The notes: generated from the sequence alone by a model not told the origin. A stretch of DNA of 64,000 nt from Blattamonas nauphoetae (GCA_033064195.1 JARBJD010000304.1:24450-88449); one strand, 5' to 3'. Numbered from the stretch's first letter, positions 30,921-42,341 are shown. Made by a program: numbers and translations.

Positions 30921-33389
30921 GAGGATCGACTTGAAGAGAAAAAAAGAGTATGGTCGACCCCATGATAAAAAAACCTACGTCCAAACATGGCTCTATTCGA
31001 TTCGAATTCAACATGAAAGTCTTGAGCAGACCTTAGAAACAGTCTGATCACTCGGCGAAAGGTGTGATCAGCTGAACAGACCAAACGAATTTTGGGTCTG
31101 ATCAACCTCCTATTTTGGAGATTCAAGAACTGACTCATTTTTTTGTCAGAACTCATTCAATCGATCATTTCATCACAAGGAATTCCACCGGAATTGCCTC
31201 TATTGTTTGTGAGATCGTGAAATTGGCGGGTAAAAAGAGAGAATTGACCAAAACAGCGCTAAATCGAACTCTTTGATTCCTGTTTCCGCTTCACTTGTTC
31301 TCATGGATTACGAACAATTGAGAACCAAGTGAACTGAAGTGTGCAGCGATCTCGACGTTGTGATCAAAAAAGCTGTGATCAATCAGATCTGTATCAGGAG
31401 TCTGACGATGGTGACAAGTGGGTGAGACTGTTTGAAATCAGAGAATAGTTCTTCCAGCAATTTTCGAATCTCGTCTCATCACATAGTCGAGACGGACAAT
31501 ATCCATTCTCTTAGATTCGCTTGAGACATCATTCATCGTTGTTTTCGTGAAATAAGACAAACCATTGACAAGCGGGATTCGTCTTGTTTTATAATTCTGA
31601 TTCTCGAACATTTCTATGATCTCAACAATTCTCTTCAGACACCATTCAACGTCGTTCTCGAGACATGAGACTAAACTCTGACTCACTTTCCTCGACACAG
31701 ATGGAATCGACCGTCCATTGTTTTGAGAAATGAGACAGAACACGACACTTTTTCAGAGTTCGAATTATTTCTGAGATGTTGGAAAACCCCCTTTTTTGTC
31801 AAAACCCTATCTCTAGACAAGGGGGGCATAATTTTCGACATCATTCAAAAATGGACTGTCGTGGATAGTAAACCAACTTGATCACCCTTGACATTGCTCT
31901 AGAAATGATATCAGAAAAGGTGTTCAATCAGGTCATAGACCACTTTGAGAGGATACTAATTATGAATGGATGAACTCGAACATCTGAATAATGTTAAATA
32001 GCAAACCCAAATACAAATTATGGAAACTCCATCCCGTAGTTTTTAGCATTATTTGCTAGTCTTAGTGGTGGGTGATTGAAAACCTTCGGATTTTTCCTTT
32101 ACAATCACGTTTTTCTGATCGGTAAATTCCACTGTCGGCGTTTTCATTCTGATTCACATTTCTAAGGATAAACAGGATTCGTCCTAATCCACAGAAAACC
32201 ACAATCTCGCCTTCAAAAGTTCGGAGACCCGAAAATACCATTCTCCTATAATGATTGAGAAACGAATCGTCTTTCGTCTCAGGTTGGTGAAAGATTTGTT
32301 TGAACAGCATGATGGTGATTGATGATCGAGCCGTGGAAATAGAGGTCTGTTTCGTTTCTTGACGGGTCTTCAATTGGGTGTGAACTTTTCATGTCAGAAA
32401 AAAGTTCGAAGACAGAACTTCGAATCTCGCCTCATCAAACAGCAGAGATATTCATTGTCCATTCTCAAAGATGAGTTTGGAGACACCATTCAACGTCATT
32501 CTCTTGTAAACAGGCCAGAGACTGACACAAATCGACTGCCAAAAGTGAAAACAAGAGATCACACTCCATCCAATTCTGGAAGTTTGTTGGGTTTTATTCC
32601 ATTCTGGTTGTCACACGGAGTCACAGAGAGTTTCTTGTCTTGAGCTAGAGAAGTTGTATAGGACTGGTGAATGATATGCAGGAAGAAAGAACGCGGTTTC
32701 TACAAAAGAGAGAAGCAACAATGCACGGCGTGTCATTCATCGGTCATTTTCTCTGAGACCAGAGAGGACCTTGCTTGTGAGATTGTGGAAAATGTGATAG
32801 TGTCCAAAAATGCCTCCTTCAAGAGAACAACACGAGTAGGGACTTCAAAGTGGATGTGATTCTCATCGAACATCAAAACAAAGACAGATAAGAGAGTTTT
32901 TAGAACGCCAAATGGTTCTTTAGAATAGTTTAAACTGAATCTGAACTGAACAGACGCAGTTAGCATCTCAAGGTCATTTCTGAATTTCAGTTTCAATTAT
33001 GCATCCGATCAACACACAAAATAATAAAAGCTCATTCTCATCATTCTGATGATTAAAGAGCAATATAGGCTGTCGAGAAGACATTTTTCATTGTCTCGCC
33101 TGACTCACTTGTTTGTTTGAGCACATCAATCTCGATTGGACGAGGTTGAACCACACCAAAGCCCGAACCACCAAATTGCGTTCTATCATATGGACATGTT
33201 CACATTCGATATGCCTTTATTGATTCGTTCTAGCCAGCCATTGACACTCAATCACAGATGTGAACAGCATCAAACCTGCCTCTCGAAAATGGAGGACACT
33301 GTGTTGATGGTGTAGGGAGGAAAGTCATGTTTTTGCATCTGTATCCTTAGAGCAACCAGAGTCGGTGTCTTTCCATCTTTCATCATGTT
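30921..33389. other. Gene-free interior of the giant element
   Basis: No supportable gene is present. A hairpin-like inverted G/C run lies at about 31785-31829 (ccccc...gacaagggggg). Two diverged direct copies of a roughly 150-bp sequence lie around 31465-31690 and 32415-32540, sharing blocks such as 'agacaccattcaacgtc'. The open frames here are short and unlike proteins. Confidence 0.5.
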
Positions 33390-34914
33390 TTGTTTATCTC
33401 CATTTGTCCTCTTCTTTCGTTATCTCTCACAGCGGATGATAGACTCATCGCTGATCTTGTGAATCAAGTGGACCCACCTGCAATCAGAAGCACATTATTC
33501 ACACATGTTTGCATCTGTGAAGGGAACAGAAAGGAATTGAGTGATGAGTCCCGTTCTTATACCTTCGGGCTCTCATCAATCATCCAGTCGCGAAGATCAT
33601 CCCCAGTCCAACATGATAGACCTTCGGCAGAAAGAGAATGGAGGTGGAACAACCAGAACTTGGAAGAAGTGAGAGAGGACAGAAGGAGGGGACAAGTCTG
33701 TGGATTACAGAAACCCCAAACAAGAAACTATGGGTGGCAGTTGCTTTGATCTCAAGCTGTTGAAGCCAATGAGGATGGGAAATGACTATCAATGAAGAAA
33801 TGGTGCCCCCACTCATGACTGCCCCTCCTGTGCCTCTCGGCCTACGGATGGTGTCGCTGTTTGGAGACTAGCAATCAACAAAATAATCAGATCTAACCAA
33901 AGCAGACAATGTGATCGCCACCGCAGTGGGCGACGCACAAATTTAAGAACAAAGCAACACGAGTGGTTACATTGCACAGGCGTACGCTTGGATCCATTTT
34001 GTTGTGTCGAGGCACTACATCTTCCAAGATCCCAACTCCCCTGTCCTGTTTTCACGAACAAACAAGTCATTCAAGCTCATTCCAAGCAAATTAAGCACAA
34101 TGTCGGCACAGGGTCACTTGGAGTCCCCTTTCCTGGCGTTCACATCTCACGAAATCAACTGACTGTATCAGCTACTGGGTTTGCTGGGGATCGAATGGGT
34201 CATCCGATTCATCAACATGAACATGATTCCTCGGTGTCTGGAACAGGTACATCAGTATCTGGAGATGAACGCTCCGATCTTCACCACGATGCACGATCGG
34301 AAGATTCAGACAGAAAGGACTTCAATGATGTGAACAGACAGGTGATGGGAAGGGAATCCTCTGAACCTGCTCAGCCACTCACGATTCTGGGAGTTATGGT
34401 GACAGTTTGCGACATGTTCTCGTTGTTGCTGAGAGGAGTGCTTCAAGAACAACACAGCCTCCTGACTCGCGCAATTGAAGCATTGTGTGGCCAAATCACT
34501 GAGAAGTCGTCGGACTCAGTAGATTCTGGTACTATTCTTGAATTCTCTCCTCTTTGGGTCGTTGCCCGAATCTCCAAAATCCCCACGAGCCCCGCGACTA
34601 GATTCTGTATCCATCGTTCATCTCGGTCTTCCCGTCGCTGGTGGGACGGTTCGACAACGAAACGTTGGCATATAACCTGCATCCTTCCTTCAACACACTT
34701 CTGTGGTCGGAAACTTGGAACACAGCTTGTCGCTGATCATGCGAGTGCACAACGCAGCACAGAATGCACAGTGGGGCGGGAGTGTGCAGTTCATGAGAGA
34801 AGAATGGAGGAGAGCCAACGAACAAGCATGATTTGCAGAATTGGAGGACGATTAGCGAGCTGTCGTTTCTTCTGTTTCTTACTGCACACCTTTCCTCCCA
34901 TCACCGCTCCATAA
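33390..34914 (+). pseudogene. Frameshifted helical-protein gene, part 1
   Basis: Protein-like segments occur in all three frames. One is helical after a TGA at 34160-34162 (LYQLLGLLGIEWVIRFINMN). Another frame at about 34340-34530 contains ILGVMVTVCDMFSLLLRGVL. A third at about 34615-34730 contains FPSLVGRFDNETLAYNL. The first frame returns at 34728-34828 (SLSLIMRVHNAAQNAQWGG) and is ended by another TGA at 34829. This is what a large alpha-helical protein gene looks like after indels and nonsense changes, unless unplaced introns explain some shifts. I do not recognise the family. The 308-aa frame from 33988 is only partly real coding sequence. Confidence 0.35.
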
Positions 34915-34972
34915 ACTCTCTTTCAGCGTCACTGATACGTCAGCTTCTCCACTCAATCAGTGATTCTTACAG

Positions 34973-36191
34973 ATGAGGGATCGTCGAGCGGAAGAGGACA
35001 CCGTGATGGACAATAAGAAGAATCGCCAAGATCTGATATTGAGGACACTATTCAAACAGTTTTTTCTCTTTTTGAGTTTCATGTCTGTCTTTCTATTCTC
35101 AGATCTTGTCGACAATCACATCGACGCAAACGGCGTTCTCACAATCGGGACTCTCACTCGACCGGTATTATGACACACTTAGCGATGTTCAAGACACGCT
35201 TGGTGATGTTATTGAGGAACAAACAAAAGAATCAGAGGAGATGACCGTTCAAATTGAAAAGTTGGGAAAGATGCTGCTGAGTGTGGATAAGAAACTGGAA
35301 GAGAAACCAGATGACACGGAATTGCTGGGGTTGAAGGAGTAGATGCGTTTGTTGAACCAACTCCGCACATTGGAGAAGGCCAAAATCATCTAATTATTCT
35401 GTCATTTATCCGCTGTCTCAGCAAAACTATCTTCCTCTTTTGCAAAAATTGCATTCGAATGTGAATCGACAATGCTTGAATGCGCTCGAAATGTTGAATG
35501 TTTGTGCTTTTCCTGTGAATCGTTTTCAGGCAGAAAATGTGGAGATCCAAGATCTTGTCAACCAAAAGGCGGAAGACGCTGAGACCAAACAAACAGCAGA
35601 GCCCCCGCAGGATGCATCGGATGCGAACGACAGTCAGACCCCGAAGCGTCTTGATAGTGAGCATTCTTCGAAGGACACTTCGGCTGAACCAGAATCGGGT
35701 CCTGCGGTCTTTGCTCAACATTCCGGCCCCTCTTCCCATTCGTCCAGCCACAGCAGCTCTCCCGTCTTCACTCGGCGTCCTTCTCTTCCTGGATCTGGGA
35801 CGCCCACGATCCTCCTGCCTGTGAATGCGGATTTGCATGGCTCATCTTCAAGCCAGTTCTCGCCGTCTGCATCGTCGGGGAGTCTGAGGTCGTTGTCGCA
35901 GACTTTGGATCCGAATGACGAACAAGCAGTGCAGTTGAAGGAGCTGAAGGAAAGAACGGTGTTTCTGGAGAAGTAGCTTCGGATCTATGCAGAGAGAGTG
36001 CGATGGATGGAAGAAAGCAAGAAGCAAGGAGAGCGTGAATTGATGACGCTGAAAGAAGAAATTAGCGAAGCAAACCGACGCGACCGAGAATCGACCAGAA
36101 TCATCGGGAAGCTGATTGAGGTGGTGCGAACGGGGCAAGATCTGTGTAGAAAGAAAGTTGTCCACATGAAATCAACAATGATCCGTGAATA
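34973..36191 (+). pseudogene. Coiled-coil gene remnant with in-frame TAGs
   Basis: An exon-like start (34973-35060) is followed by a pyrimidine-rich stretch ending in ttctcag at 35101. Coiled-coil coding then runs to 35393 (QIEKLGKMLLSVDKKLEEK) with a TAG at 35339-35341. A second block from 35440 is Ser/Pro-rich, then returns to coiled coil, with a TAG at 35974-35976 between FLEK and LRIYAERV, and ends at a TAG at 36190-36192 after MIRE. All three TAGs fall where glutamine would fit a coiled coil, so they could be CAG-to-TAG nonsense changes. The gene is probably continuous with the helical fragments on either side. Confidence 0.4.
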
Positions 36192-36192
36192 G

Positions 36193-36806
36193 AAGTTCCG
36201 AACGTTGTTGTTCAGACAGAGATTTGCGAATGAAGGTCCTGATCCAATCTCACCATTTCACGTATCTCCTCGGATCAATCATGGCATTCTCACCCTTCCT
36301 GGAACAGATGACTCAATCCATCTTGTCTTCTCCAGCTGCGATTGCCTGCATCGACAGCCTTCTCTTTTTCGAAACTGAACAAATGACGAACCAGCTCATC
36401 GGGACTCTCTTGGACGAACTGCCTGTCTCGCTGAAGAAAGGGACAGCTGTTCAACACCTATACAAGTTGGTGTTTGGACACCTGCGCACAGAAGGGCTCT
36501 CCGATGTACTTGATCTGCATGGCAGAGGATGCTCTCTCAGAACATGACATCCGGTTGAACAGACTCAACACAATTCTGAGATTGGTCGAGAAATGGATCA
36601 AAATGGCCAAAACACTTGCCAAACAGCCCCCACCACAGTCAACTCCACGTCCGAGCCCGTCGGAACGAAAAGCACTTCAAACGCCATTTTTGGCGATCGC
36701 GGGAACTGCACCCGTGACTATCCCTCCAACCCTCAAAGCTGAGCAAGAAATGATCACACTGGAAGCAAATCAACCCCTCGAACCACCCATTAGATGGCCA
36801 AATTGA
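36193..36806 (+). pseudogene. Helical gene remnant, frameshifted
   Basis: Helical protein sequence (SPFLEQMTQSILSSPAAIA and on to GHLRTEGLSDVL) runs to about 36510. It then shifts to a second frame (AEDALSEHDIRLNRLNTILR), followed by a Pro-rich linker. The overlap of the two frames near 36474-36547 marks a likely frameshift. This is presumably the same decayed gene as the coiled-coil segment upstream. No family is recognised. Confidence 0.35.
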
Positions 36807-36998
36807 CCGACTTCTCTCCCTTTTTTCTCTCGAAAATGGGATTTCAGTCGAACCGACTAAAATACAAGAAGAAGTCAATGTTGAGCACGCTCACAGCAAA
36901 AAAGAAGAGAAAGAACGAAAAGAGCGAGAAAACATGCAAAATCATCTTATCCAAGTTCAGAAAGCAATGGAAACTGATTTCTCTGGCTCGACGTTATA

Positions 36999-38067
36999 TT
37001 TTCTAGGTCGCCTCATCTTCAGCATCGGCCAGTCTGTCGGCCTCACCCCACACACCATGCTAACCTCGCTCTCTCACTCCGAAGTAAAGGGAGAGGATGG
37101 AGAAGCATCTCTGTCGCCCATCGCAGCGACGATCTTGTCTGACCTGACCTCCCCAACCCTTCTCGATCTCACTGGCGGCGTTGTATTCACTGCAGTGTGC
37201 TCCAAGCGGTTCGTATGCAGTGTGTGGAGCTGAAGGGGAGAGTGGCGGTGAGACTGCATCACTCCCTGCGGCAACGATGACGCCTTTAGTGAAGAAGACA
37301 GAGAAAGAGATGGAAGAGAAGAAGAAGGGGAAGGAGGGAAACAAGGAAGAGAAGGCCCTTGTTGTTCTGAGAAGGAAGAGGGTTCCCGACTGGTCGGATG
37401 GGCAGAACCCGAAAACCCATTGGAAGGCTGGCAGAAAGGACTCGTCGTTTGGGACTACCCGTTCGAAGTCTATTTGGAAGCATCGGCGCCTCAACCTCCA
37501 TCCACTTCTGATCCAGACGAGTCTGATCTCTTCTCTTATCAACTCGATCCCACTCCAACTCACGTCATCTCCAATCCCATCACCATCTCCCTTCACGTCA
37601 TCTTCAGACCACCTCAATCTCTCGCCCCAACTCCAATACATTCTCCCATCTTTCCCTTCTTCATTTCCAACGTTGTCACTTCCTCTGTTCGAATTTACAT
37701 TCATCTCGTCTCTGCTTCAATTCATCTCATCAACTTTCTTTGGCGAACCAGCACATTCGCAACCGATCCGCAACTCCCCTCGCTTCGACCATCCACCCAA
37801 TCCTTCATGTTTGGGCCGTCTTCACTTCATCTCATCGTGGCATTCTTCCATCGACTCGCCTCTGCCTTGTCTACTCTTCTTCTGACAATCACTTCGCCCA
37901 CATTCGTTGGAGTTGAGATCGCAGCAGACGACGCAAACGACAGGTCTCTCTCCGAACAAGAAAACGAGAAGAAAGGGAAGATTCGAAAAAGAAGAAGGAT
38001 GCAAAGAAGGAGCTGGAAGCAAACAAACTGGAAGCATCGAAAACTCTCAACAAGGACAAGCGAGTGA
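36999..38067 (+). pseudogene. Low-complexity gene remnant at the right end of the giant element
   Basis: Short coding-like stretches are present: 36999-37233, a Lys/Glu-rich block at 37270-37380, and a 215-codon frame at 37420-38067 that starts acidic-hydrophobic, becomes Ser/Pro-rich and ends very basic (KKGKIRKRRRMQRRSWK). A competing frame (37181-37885) overlaps it. Neither matches a family I know. The remaining 400 bp up to the right terminal repeat hold nothing I can support. Confidence 0.25.
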
Positions 38068-38476
38068 CACGGAAGGACCGCAGTTTGGGATTGTCTGAAA
38101 TAGCAAAAGATCTCCTCAATCATGTCTTAAAATTCCAAAAAAGAAACAAAAATGCATTGAAATAAACACCTATAGACCGTTTTCTCCATAGTAGGAGTCT
38201 TGATCACTTGTTTTCGGCATCGTTGTCTCGAAGAAAAGATCGCGCCTTATTCTCTGTGAAATAGTGTCTCACCCTTGTATCACGCAACAGACGCTTCTCT
38301 CTGTTGAAATATTGAAGAGAAAATGAACAAAAGATCAGGAGACACTTCATTTCTTGATTGATGGAGGATTTAAGTCATCACACCGTTTGTGGAGCTTGTG
38401 ACCAGTATGAGATCATTTTACTCTAAAAATACCATTCATGGATTCTTGTTTTCCTTGATTGAAAAGAGAAGGATGA

Positions 38477-38638
38477 GTTTTCATGTGATAAGTTTGATCG
38501 AACAGTAATTTTTAAGATTTGGTCTGTAAGTCGAAAACCCGGTCTCAAATAGATGTATGCTTCTAAAATCACTGCGAAGTGCAATGTTACAGAGCTGCTG
38601 TCAAAATACCGGAGGGGGGCACGGGGTAGGATTATGCC
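38477..38638 (-). repeat. Right 162-bp terminal inverted repeat of the giant element
   Basis: This is the inverse of 25139-25300. It ends GGATTATGCC and is followed immediately by the target duplicate GTTTATTG at 38639-38646. The plus strand carries clustered G runs (ggaggggggcacgggg) that might fold. Confidence 0.93.
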
Positions 38639-38682
38639 GTTTATTGTGTTTTCTTCTTCCTTATGGACGAATATTTTCTCTA

Positions 38683-40929
38683 AATAGACCCAAACTGAAT
38701 GAAGTATGGTATTTTAAAACAAGTGGGTATATTTGAATAGAACTATGGGAAATTTGAAATAACTAAGTTATTTTGAAATACGCCACTTATTTCAGAAAGG
38801 CCAAACTTATTTTAAATAAGGCACCATAACATTTTTTGAACTCCCTTTCGTCATTATCTAATTCAAAGATATCTCAAAAGCGTACCAGAAGTGACAAAAT
38901 GTGATGAGAACGATGGAAAATGTTGAAATGTTCGAAATTAATCACTTTGGTGGCATCACTTCAGATCCGCCCCACTTCACTTTTCATTCCTTCTGAGTCT
39001 TTTTCTAACAGGAATGGACACTGTTCTCTGTCATGTTTTGATCAGCTACAGATTGCACATATGCAGGACACATGAAAAAAGAAAAACTGTACAGCGAAAT
39101 GAGAAATCGTGAAAAATAGAACTGTTCTCCAACCACGACGCTCCTTCGGAATGAATGAGGTCAATCTGGTGATCAGAATGGTCAACTTTCAGAGTTTGAT
39201 GTCCACATGGACTGTCAGCAGATGACCAGCCTATTCACAATGAGCACTGAGCAGGTTTGGTGTGAGATGTGATGGCTTTGCATGGGCAGCAGAGTGTTTG
39301 ATTTGACGACGTATTTGTTCTCCATCGGAGCCTTCACGCCCAACTATTCTTTGAGGCCATCGTCCTCCGATGGTTGGAACAGTTGAGGAATTGTTCTAAA
39401 AGCGGTGTCCTGCAAACCAACCAACACTTTGTCGTCGTCGTCATCTCCTCCACTCAGCCCTTCCTCGCTCGACACAAGATCGTTCGAATTGTGTCTTTTC
39501 TTCTTCTCCGATTTTTCCTGTTCGAGCAGTTCCTTCTGTTCTCGCTCGAATTCTTCATCCTCCAGCGACCTCGTTTTGTGCCACCATTTGTGAAGTCTTC
39601 TCTCCAACTGCTTCCGCTGCCTCTTCGCCTTGATCGCCTGCACAAGCTCCCTCTGTCTGTGTCTGTTTCTTGTCTTCGACATCTCTTTCCGACTCCGTCT
39701 TCTGATTGGCTGAGTCAGTCAATTCGATTGACCTGAGCAATGTTTCCAGACGAGGATCGTGACAATGGACGTGTTTGTGTTGTGCGAGTGGTTTGTTGTC
39801 AGTGGGAGGCAATGACATTGTTATGGCGTGAAGAGAGATAAGATCAGTGATATATTCGGTGGACATGGAAGTGGCAGAGGGTGACCATCGCTCTCTGACA
39901 AACTGGACAGCTTCAGCTCCTTCCCTGACTCGATCTGCCATTGTGAAGAGAAGCAAAGTGTCGGATCCAACAGCCTCCGAATCGGAAGAAGGGCTTTGTC
40001 GACTGAGCTCTTCATACAATCGAATTCTGGGACGTGGTGATCGAATGGTGTGGCTCCCTCGCTCGGCGGCGGTGAAGAGGAATCTATCAGAGCAATTGAG
40101 AGACCAGACACCGCCCGTGCTCCCATCAACCCGCTCTCCGCCGACCTGGTTCTGGTGATGAGATGCTACGTGTAGAATGTCCCAAGTGATTCCGATGAAG
40201 ATCCTCGACGTTGCAATGTCCAGCAGATGAGTGAACTGTGGAAGTGGGGCGATGGGATGTGTGAGGTTGGGAGAGATCCACACATCTTCTGGCTCTGAAC
40301 CAGTTTTGTAAGGCACCTCTGCTCGGAAGAATTCAGCGTTGTCTGTCTTATTTTTTGTGATTGAGATTGGACGATGCATAAATGATTGCCTGTTCAGATG
40401 TCTGGGGGCTAAATTCAGGATTGAACACTGTGTTTCTTCTTGCTATGAGAGATCAAACATTTCTGAAAGGATTGATTGAAAGAGGAGACCAACTCACGAT
40501 ATTATGGTAAGATTACGGAGTCAATGTCATCGTTTCTTAACATATTGGTTGAGTCTCTCGGAGATCAGCTGTCGGTAATGAAAAAGGAAAAAATGAATGG
40601 GATGGTCAACTGATCGTCCTTGAAACAAAAAAAACACGCTTTTTCCCGTACACACACTGTCTGAGAATGTTTATAAATGGATCTCAGGCGAATTATAAGT
40701 GAAAACTGGGAAAAATGTTTTGTTGTGGGTCTTAATTTGAAAGAACTTGGTTATTTTGAAAGAACTGTGTTATTTTGAAAGAGCTCTTTCGATTCAATTA
40801 GGATCGTACCCTATTCAAATAGAAGTCACTTCATTCAGATTTATCGACCGTATATTTAAAATAACCCCCGTAAATTTACATCAACCTTAACATTTCAAAA
40901 AACCATACTTCATTCGGTTTGGGTCTATT
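38683..40929. mobile_element. 2.2-kb inverted-repeat-bounded unit carrying a gene
   Basis: The left end AATAGACCCAAACTGAATGA (from 38683) is inverted at the right end (to 40929) with one mismatch in the first 28 bp. Similarity fades over the next 10 bp. Both sub-terminal regions are AT-rich with repeated 'ttattttgaaa' or its complement. The right boundary falls where the native leader of the helical gene resumes ('tcattgtttc', shared with 45772), which supports an insertion. A clean target duplication is not obvious, although ttctc occurs near both ends. No transposase is seen, and the interior carries a minus-strand gene. Confidence 0.55.
39344..40379 (-). CDS. Unrecognised gene: soluble N-terminal region, basic coil, acidic tail
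   Basis: A 274-codon frame (40379-39555, ATG start) overlaps a 112-codon frame (39682-39344). The second is the more protein-like at the C terminus: Arg/Lys-rich helix (AIKAKRQRKQLERRLHKWW), Glu/Lys coiled coil, then a poly-Asp acidic stretch and stop. The upstream frame supplies plausible sequence as far as about 39690. I suspect one gene joined by a short intron or a frameshift in the overlap, but cannot choose the junction. The basic-plus-acidic architecture suits a nuclear or RNA-associated protein, and that is only inference. Confidence 0.4.
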
Positions 40930-40956
40930 CTCATTGTTTCTGTTTTGATTTCAACG

Positions 40957-40968
40957 ACCCATAACGAG
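40957..40968 (+). promoter_or_regulatory. ACCCATAACGAG start-proximal motif 1
   Basis: The motif ends 24 bases before the ATG of the gene at 40993. The same 12-mer, at the same distance from an ATG, occurs at 42330, 45787 and 47759. It may be an initiator-type promoter element or part of the 5' leader. Confidence 0.55.
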
Positions 40969-40992
40969 TCCTGATTAAGCTCCTCTGAAAGA

Positions 40993-42066
40993 ATGACAGC
41001 TTTAGACACGACGCAATCCGTCTCCACTGATTTCCATTGTCCTGGTATCTCTTTCCACCACTTTTCATATTCTCCAGATTGTTCACCTTTCTTGAATTGG
41101 GACATAGACCAATTTGTTTCAGAATACGAAAATATTGTTGTGTTTGAGTCTCTCGTGACAACATTGAAATTGCAGGCTGAACTTGATGACTCTCTGGAAG
41201 CGAAGGCCGTGAATGTTCTGGAATTTGTGACTCCAGATGATCGCAAATCAGCCGATGATTTTGTGAGCAGCCATGGGCGAGCGATTGATGATTCTTCGAG
41301 CAACTTTGTCCAGTCAATTGTGGTGCTGATTTCTTCTACCAGTCAGGCGATCACAACTGCAGCAATGAAGATGCTCTATCGTGTGTTCTGGCTCTGTTCA
41401 GCTGGAGTTCGCTATCCTCTCGTCCAGGCTGATCTGATCCCTCAACTCATCATGACCCTTCATCCACAGTCTCTTTCGTTTGTAGAAACAGAAGATATCC
41501 ACACCTCCCTCATGGGAATCATCACCACTTCTCTCTCGTTCGCATCTGCATATGGTCTCACAGAACTCGAAATTAAAAATGAGAACGAACAACAAGCTGT
41601 TCACGAGACGGTATTTTTACAAGTTATTGTCCCTTCGGAGAAGTATATTCGCCACATGTGCGTGAACCGCTTTTCGATCGTCGATAGCGAGCAATCAACG
41701 GAATTCATGACACTCCTCACCAGACTCCTCCAAATATCTCCTTCTTATCAACCAACAATGGATTTCGTCCTGAATATGCCCATATTTGCCACGATTCCAA
41801 GTTGTCTCACATTCTTCGGGACTAATCACACAATCTGGGCTTTTCTGTACTCAATGGTTGATATCCAGCAGAAATGGAACGAAAAAGGCGGATACGCGCA
41901 ATTTATGTGGAAGAACGTACAGCGATTGTTGAGAACGGAGGGCAGCGAAGATGTGATGGAGGAGAAGCTGCGGAACGACAAAAACGAATATTTCGGAAGA
42001 TATATTGTTGACGACTCGATCAAATGGGGCAATCTGCTGGGCATGAACCTTCCGCAGCGTGAATAG
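40993..42066 (+). CDS. Helical-repeat family protein 1 (357 aa)
   Basis: This is an intact ATG-to-TAG frame. The protein is acidic and almost entirely alpha-helical in pattern (repeated LI..L.P.S..F...ED.H and FVQSIVVLISSTSQAITTA), consistent with ARM/HEAT-like stacking of helices. It has no signal peptide or membrane span. Its N terminus carries the family hallmark CSPFLNWD. Paralogues lie at 42366-43438 and 45823-46896. I recall this as a very large hypothetical-protein family in Blattamonas with no known function. A five-codon extension past the TAG to a TGA exists here and in copy 2 but not in copy 3, so TAG is taken as the true stop. Confidence 0.85.
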   Translation: MTALDTTQSVSTDFHCPGISFHHFSYSPDCSPFLNWDIDQFVSEYENIVVFESLVTTLKLQAELDDSLEAKAVNVLEFVTPDDRKSADDFVSSHGRAIDDSSSNFVQSIVVLISSTSQAITTAAMKMLYRVFWLCSAGVRYPLVQADLIPQLIMTLHPQSLSFVETEDIHTSLMGIITTSLSFASAYGLTELEIKNENEQQAVHETVFLQVIVPSEKYIRHMCVNRFSIVDSEQSTEFMTLLTRLLQISPSYQPTMDFVLNMPIFATIPSCLTFFGTNHTIWAFLYSMVDIQQKWNEKGGYAQFMWKNVQRLLRTEGSEDVMEEKLRNDKNEYFGRYIVDDSIKWGNLLGMNLPQRE

Positions 42067-42329
42067 AAACAGATCTGAGCCATCGATCGTTTCGGCATGT
42101 TTCTGGCTTCCTTTGGACAATACTCTTTCTTCACTGCCATTTTCGCATCCCCCATCTTTCCCGCGTCTTTTCATCTCTCCAATCTTGATTTCACGCCGAT
42201 GCATCAACTCATCCACCAGTCGTCTCTCACAATCACCTGGATCGTCTCGCTATTCAGGATGCGATGTTTTATTCTTCGTTTTTGGACAATTCTTTCATCG
42301 AAGTGATATTGTTTCAGACTTTTATTTTA

Positions 42330-42341
42330 ACCCATAACGAG
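42330..42341 (+). promoter_or_regulatory. ACCCATAACGAG start-proximal motif 2
   Basis: The motif lies 24 bases before the ATG at 42366. The preceding 90 bp (from about 42238) are closely matched at 45698-45786, so the whole promoter region was duplicated with the gene. Confidence 0.55.

Larger units (their letters stand above)
25139..38638. mobile_element. 13.5-kb Merlin/IS1595-type DNA transposon with cargo
   Basis: The unit is exactly 13,500 bp, starts GGCATAATCC and ends GGATTATGCC. Its 162-bp terminal inverted repeats differ at about four positions. The 8-bp sequence GTTTATTG sits directly outside both ends (25131-25138 and 38639-38646), the footprint of one insertion event. The only recognisable mobility gene is a DDE transposase of the IS1595/ISXO2-like (eukaryotic Merlin) class at 29904-30920. 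Merlin elements are known for 8-9 bp duplications and ends starting GG, so enzyme, ends and footprint agree. Known Merlin elements are usually only a few kb. The rest is cargo: a Pumilio-repeat gene, coiled-coil and helical gene remnants, and long gene-free stretches. Confidence 0.88.

Noticed and set aside
35339..36192. TAG/TAA read as glutamine, as known in the oxymonad Streblomastix
   Set aside because: Three TAGs here fall where Gln would suit a coiled coil, and two TAGs after the helical gene at 45823 align with CAG in a paralogue. But more than 7,000 codons of intact receptor genes contain no internal TAA or TAG. The short extension past TAG to a TGA in helical genes 1 and 2 is not conserved in gene 3. 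In-frame TGA also occurs in the decayed genes. Nonsense mutation explains it more simply.
25139..38638. The 13.5-kb unit as a Polinton/Maverick or an integrated virus
   Set aside because: I see no DNA polymerase B, retroviral-type integrase, packaging ATPase, protease or capsid gene. The target duplication is 8 bp rather than 6, and the only mobility gene is a Merlin-type transposase.
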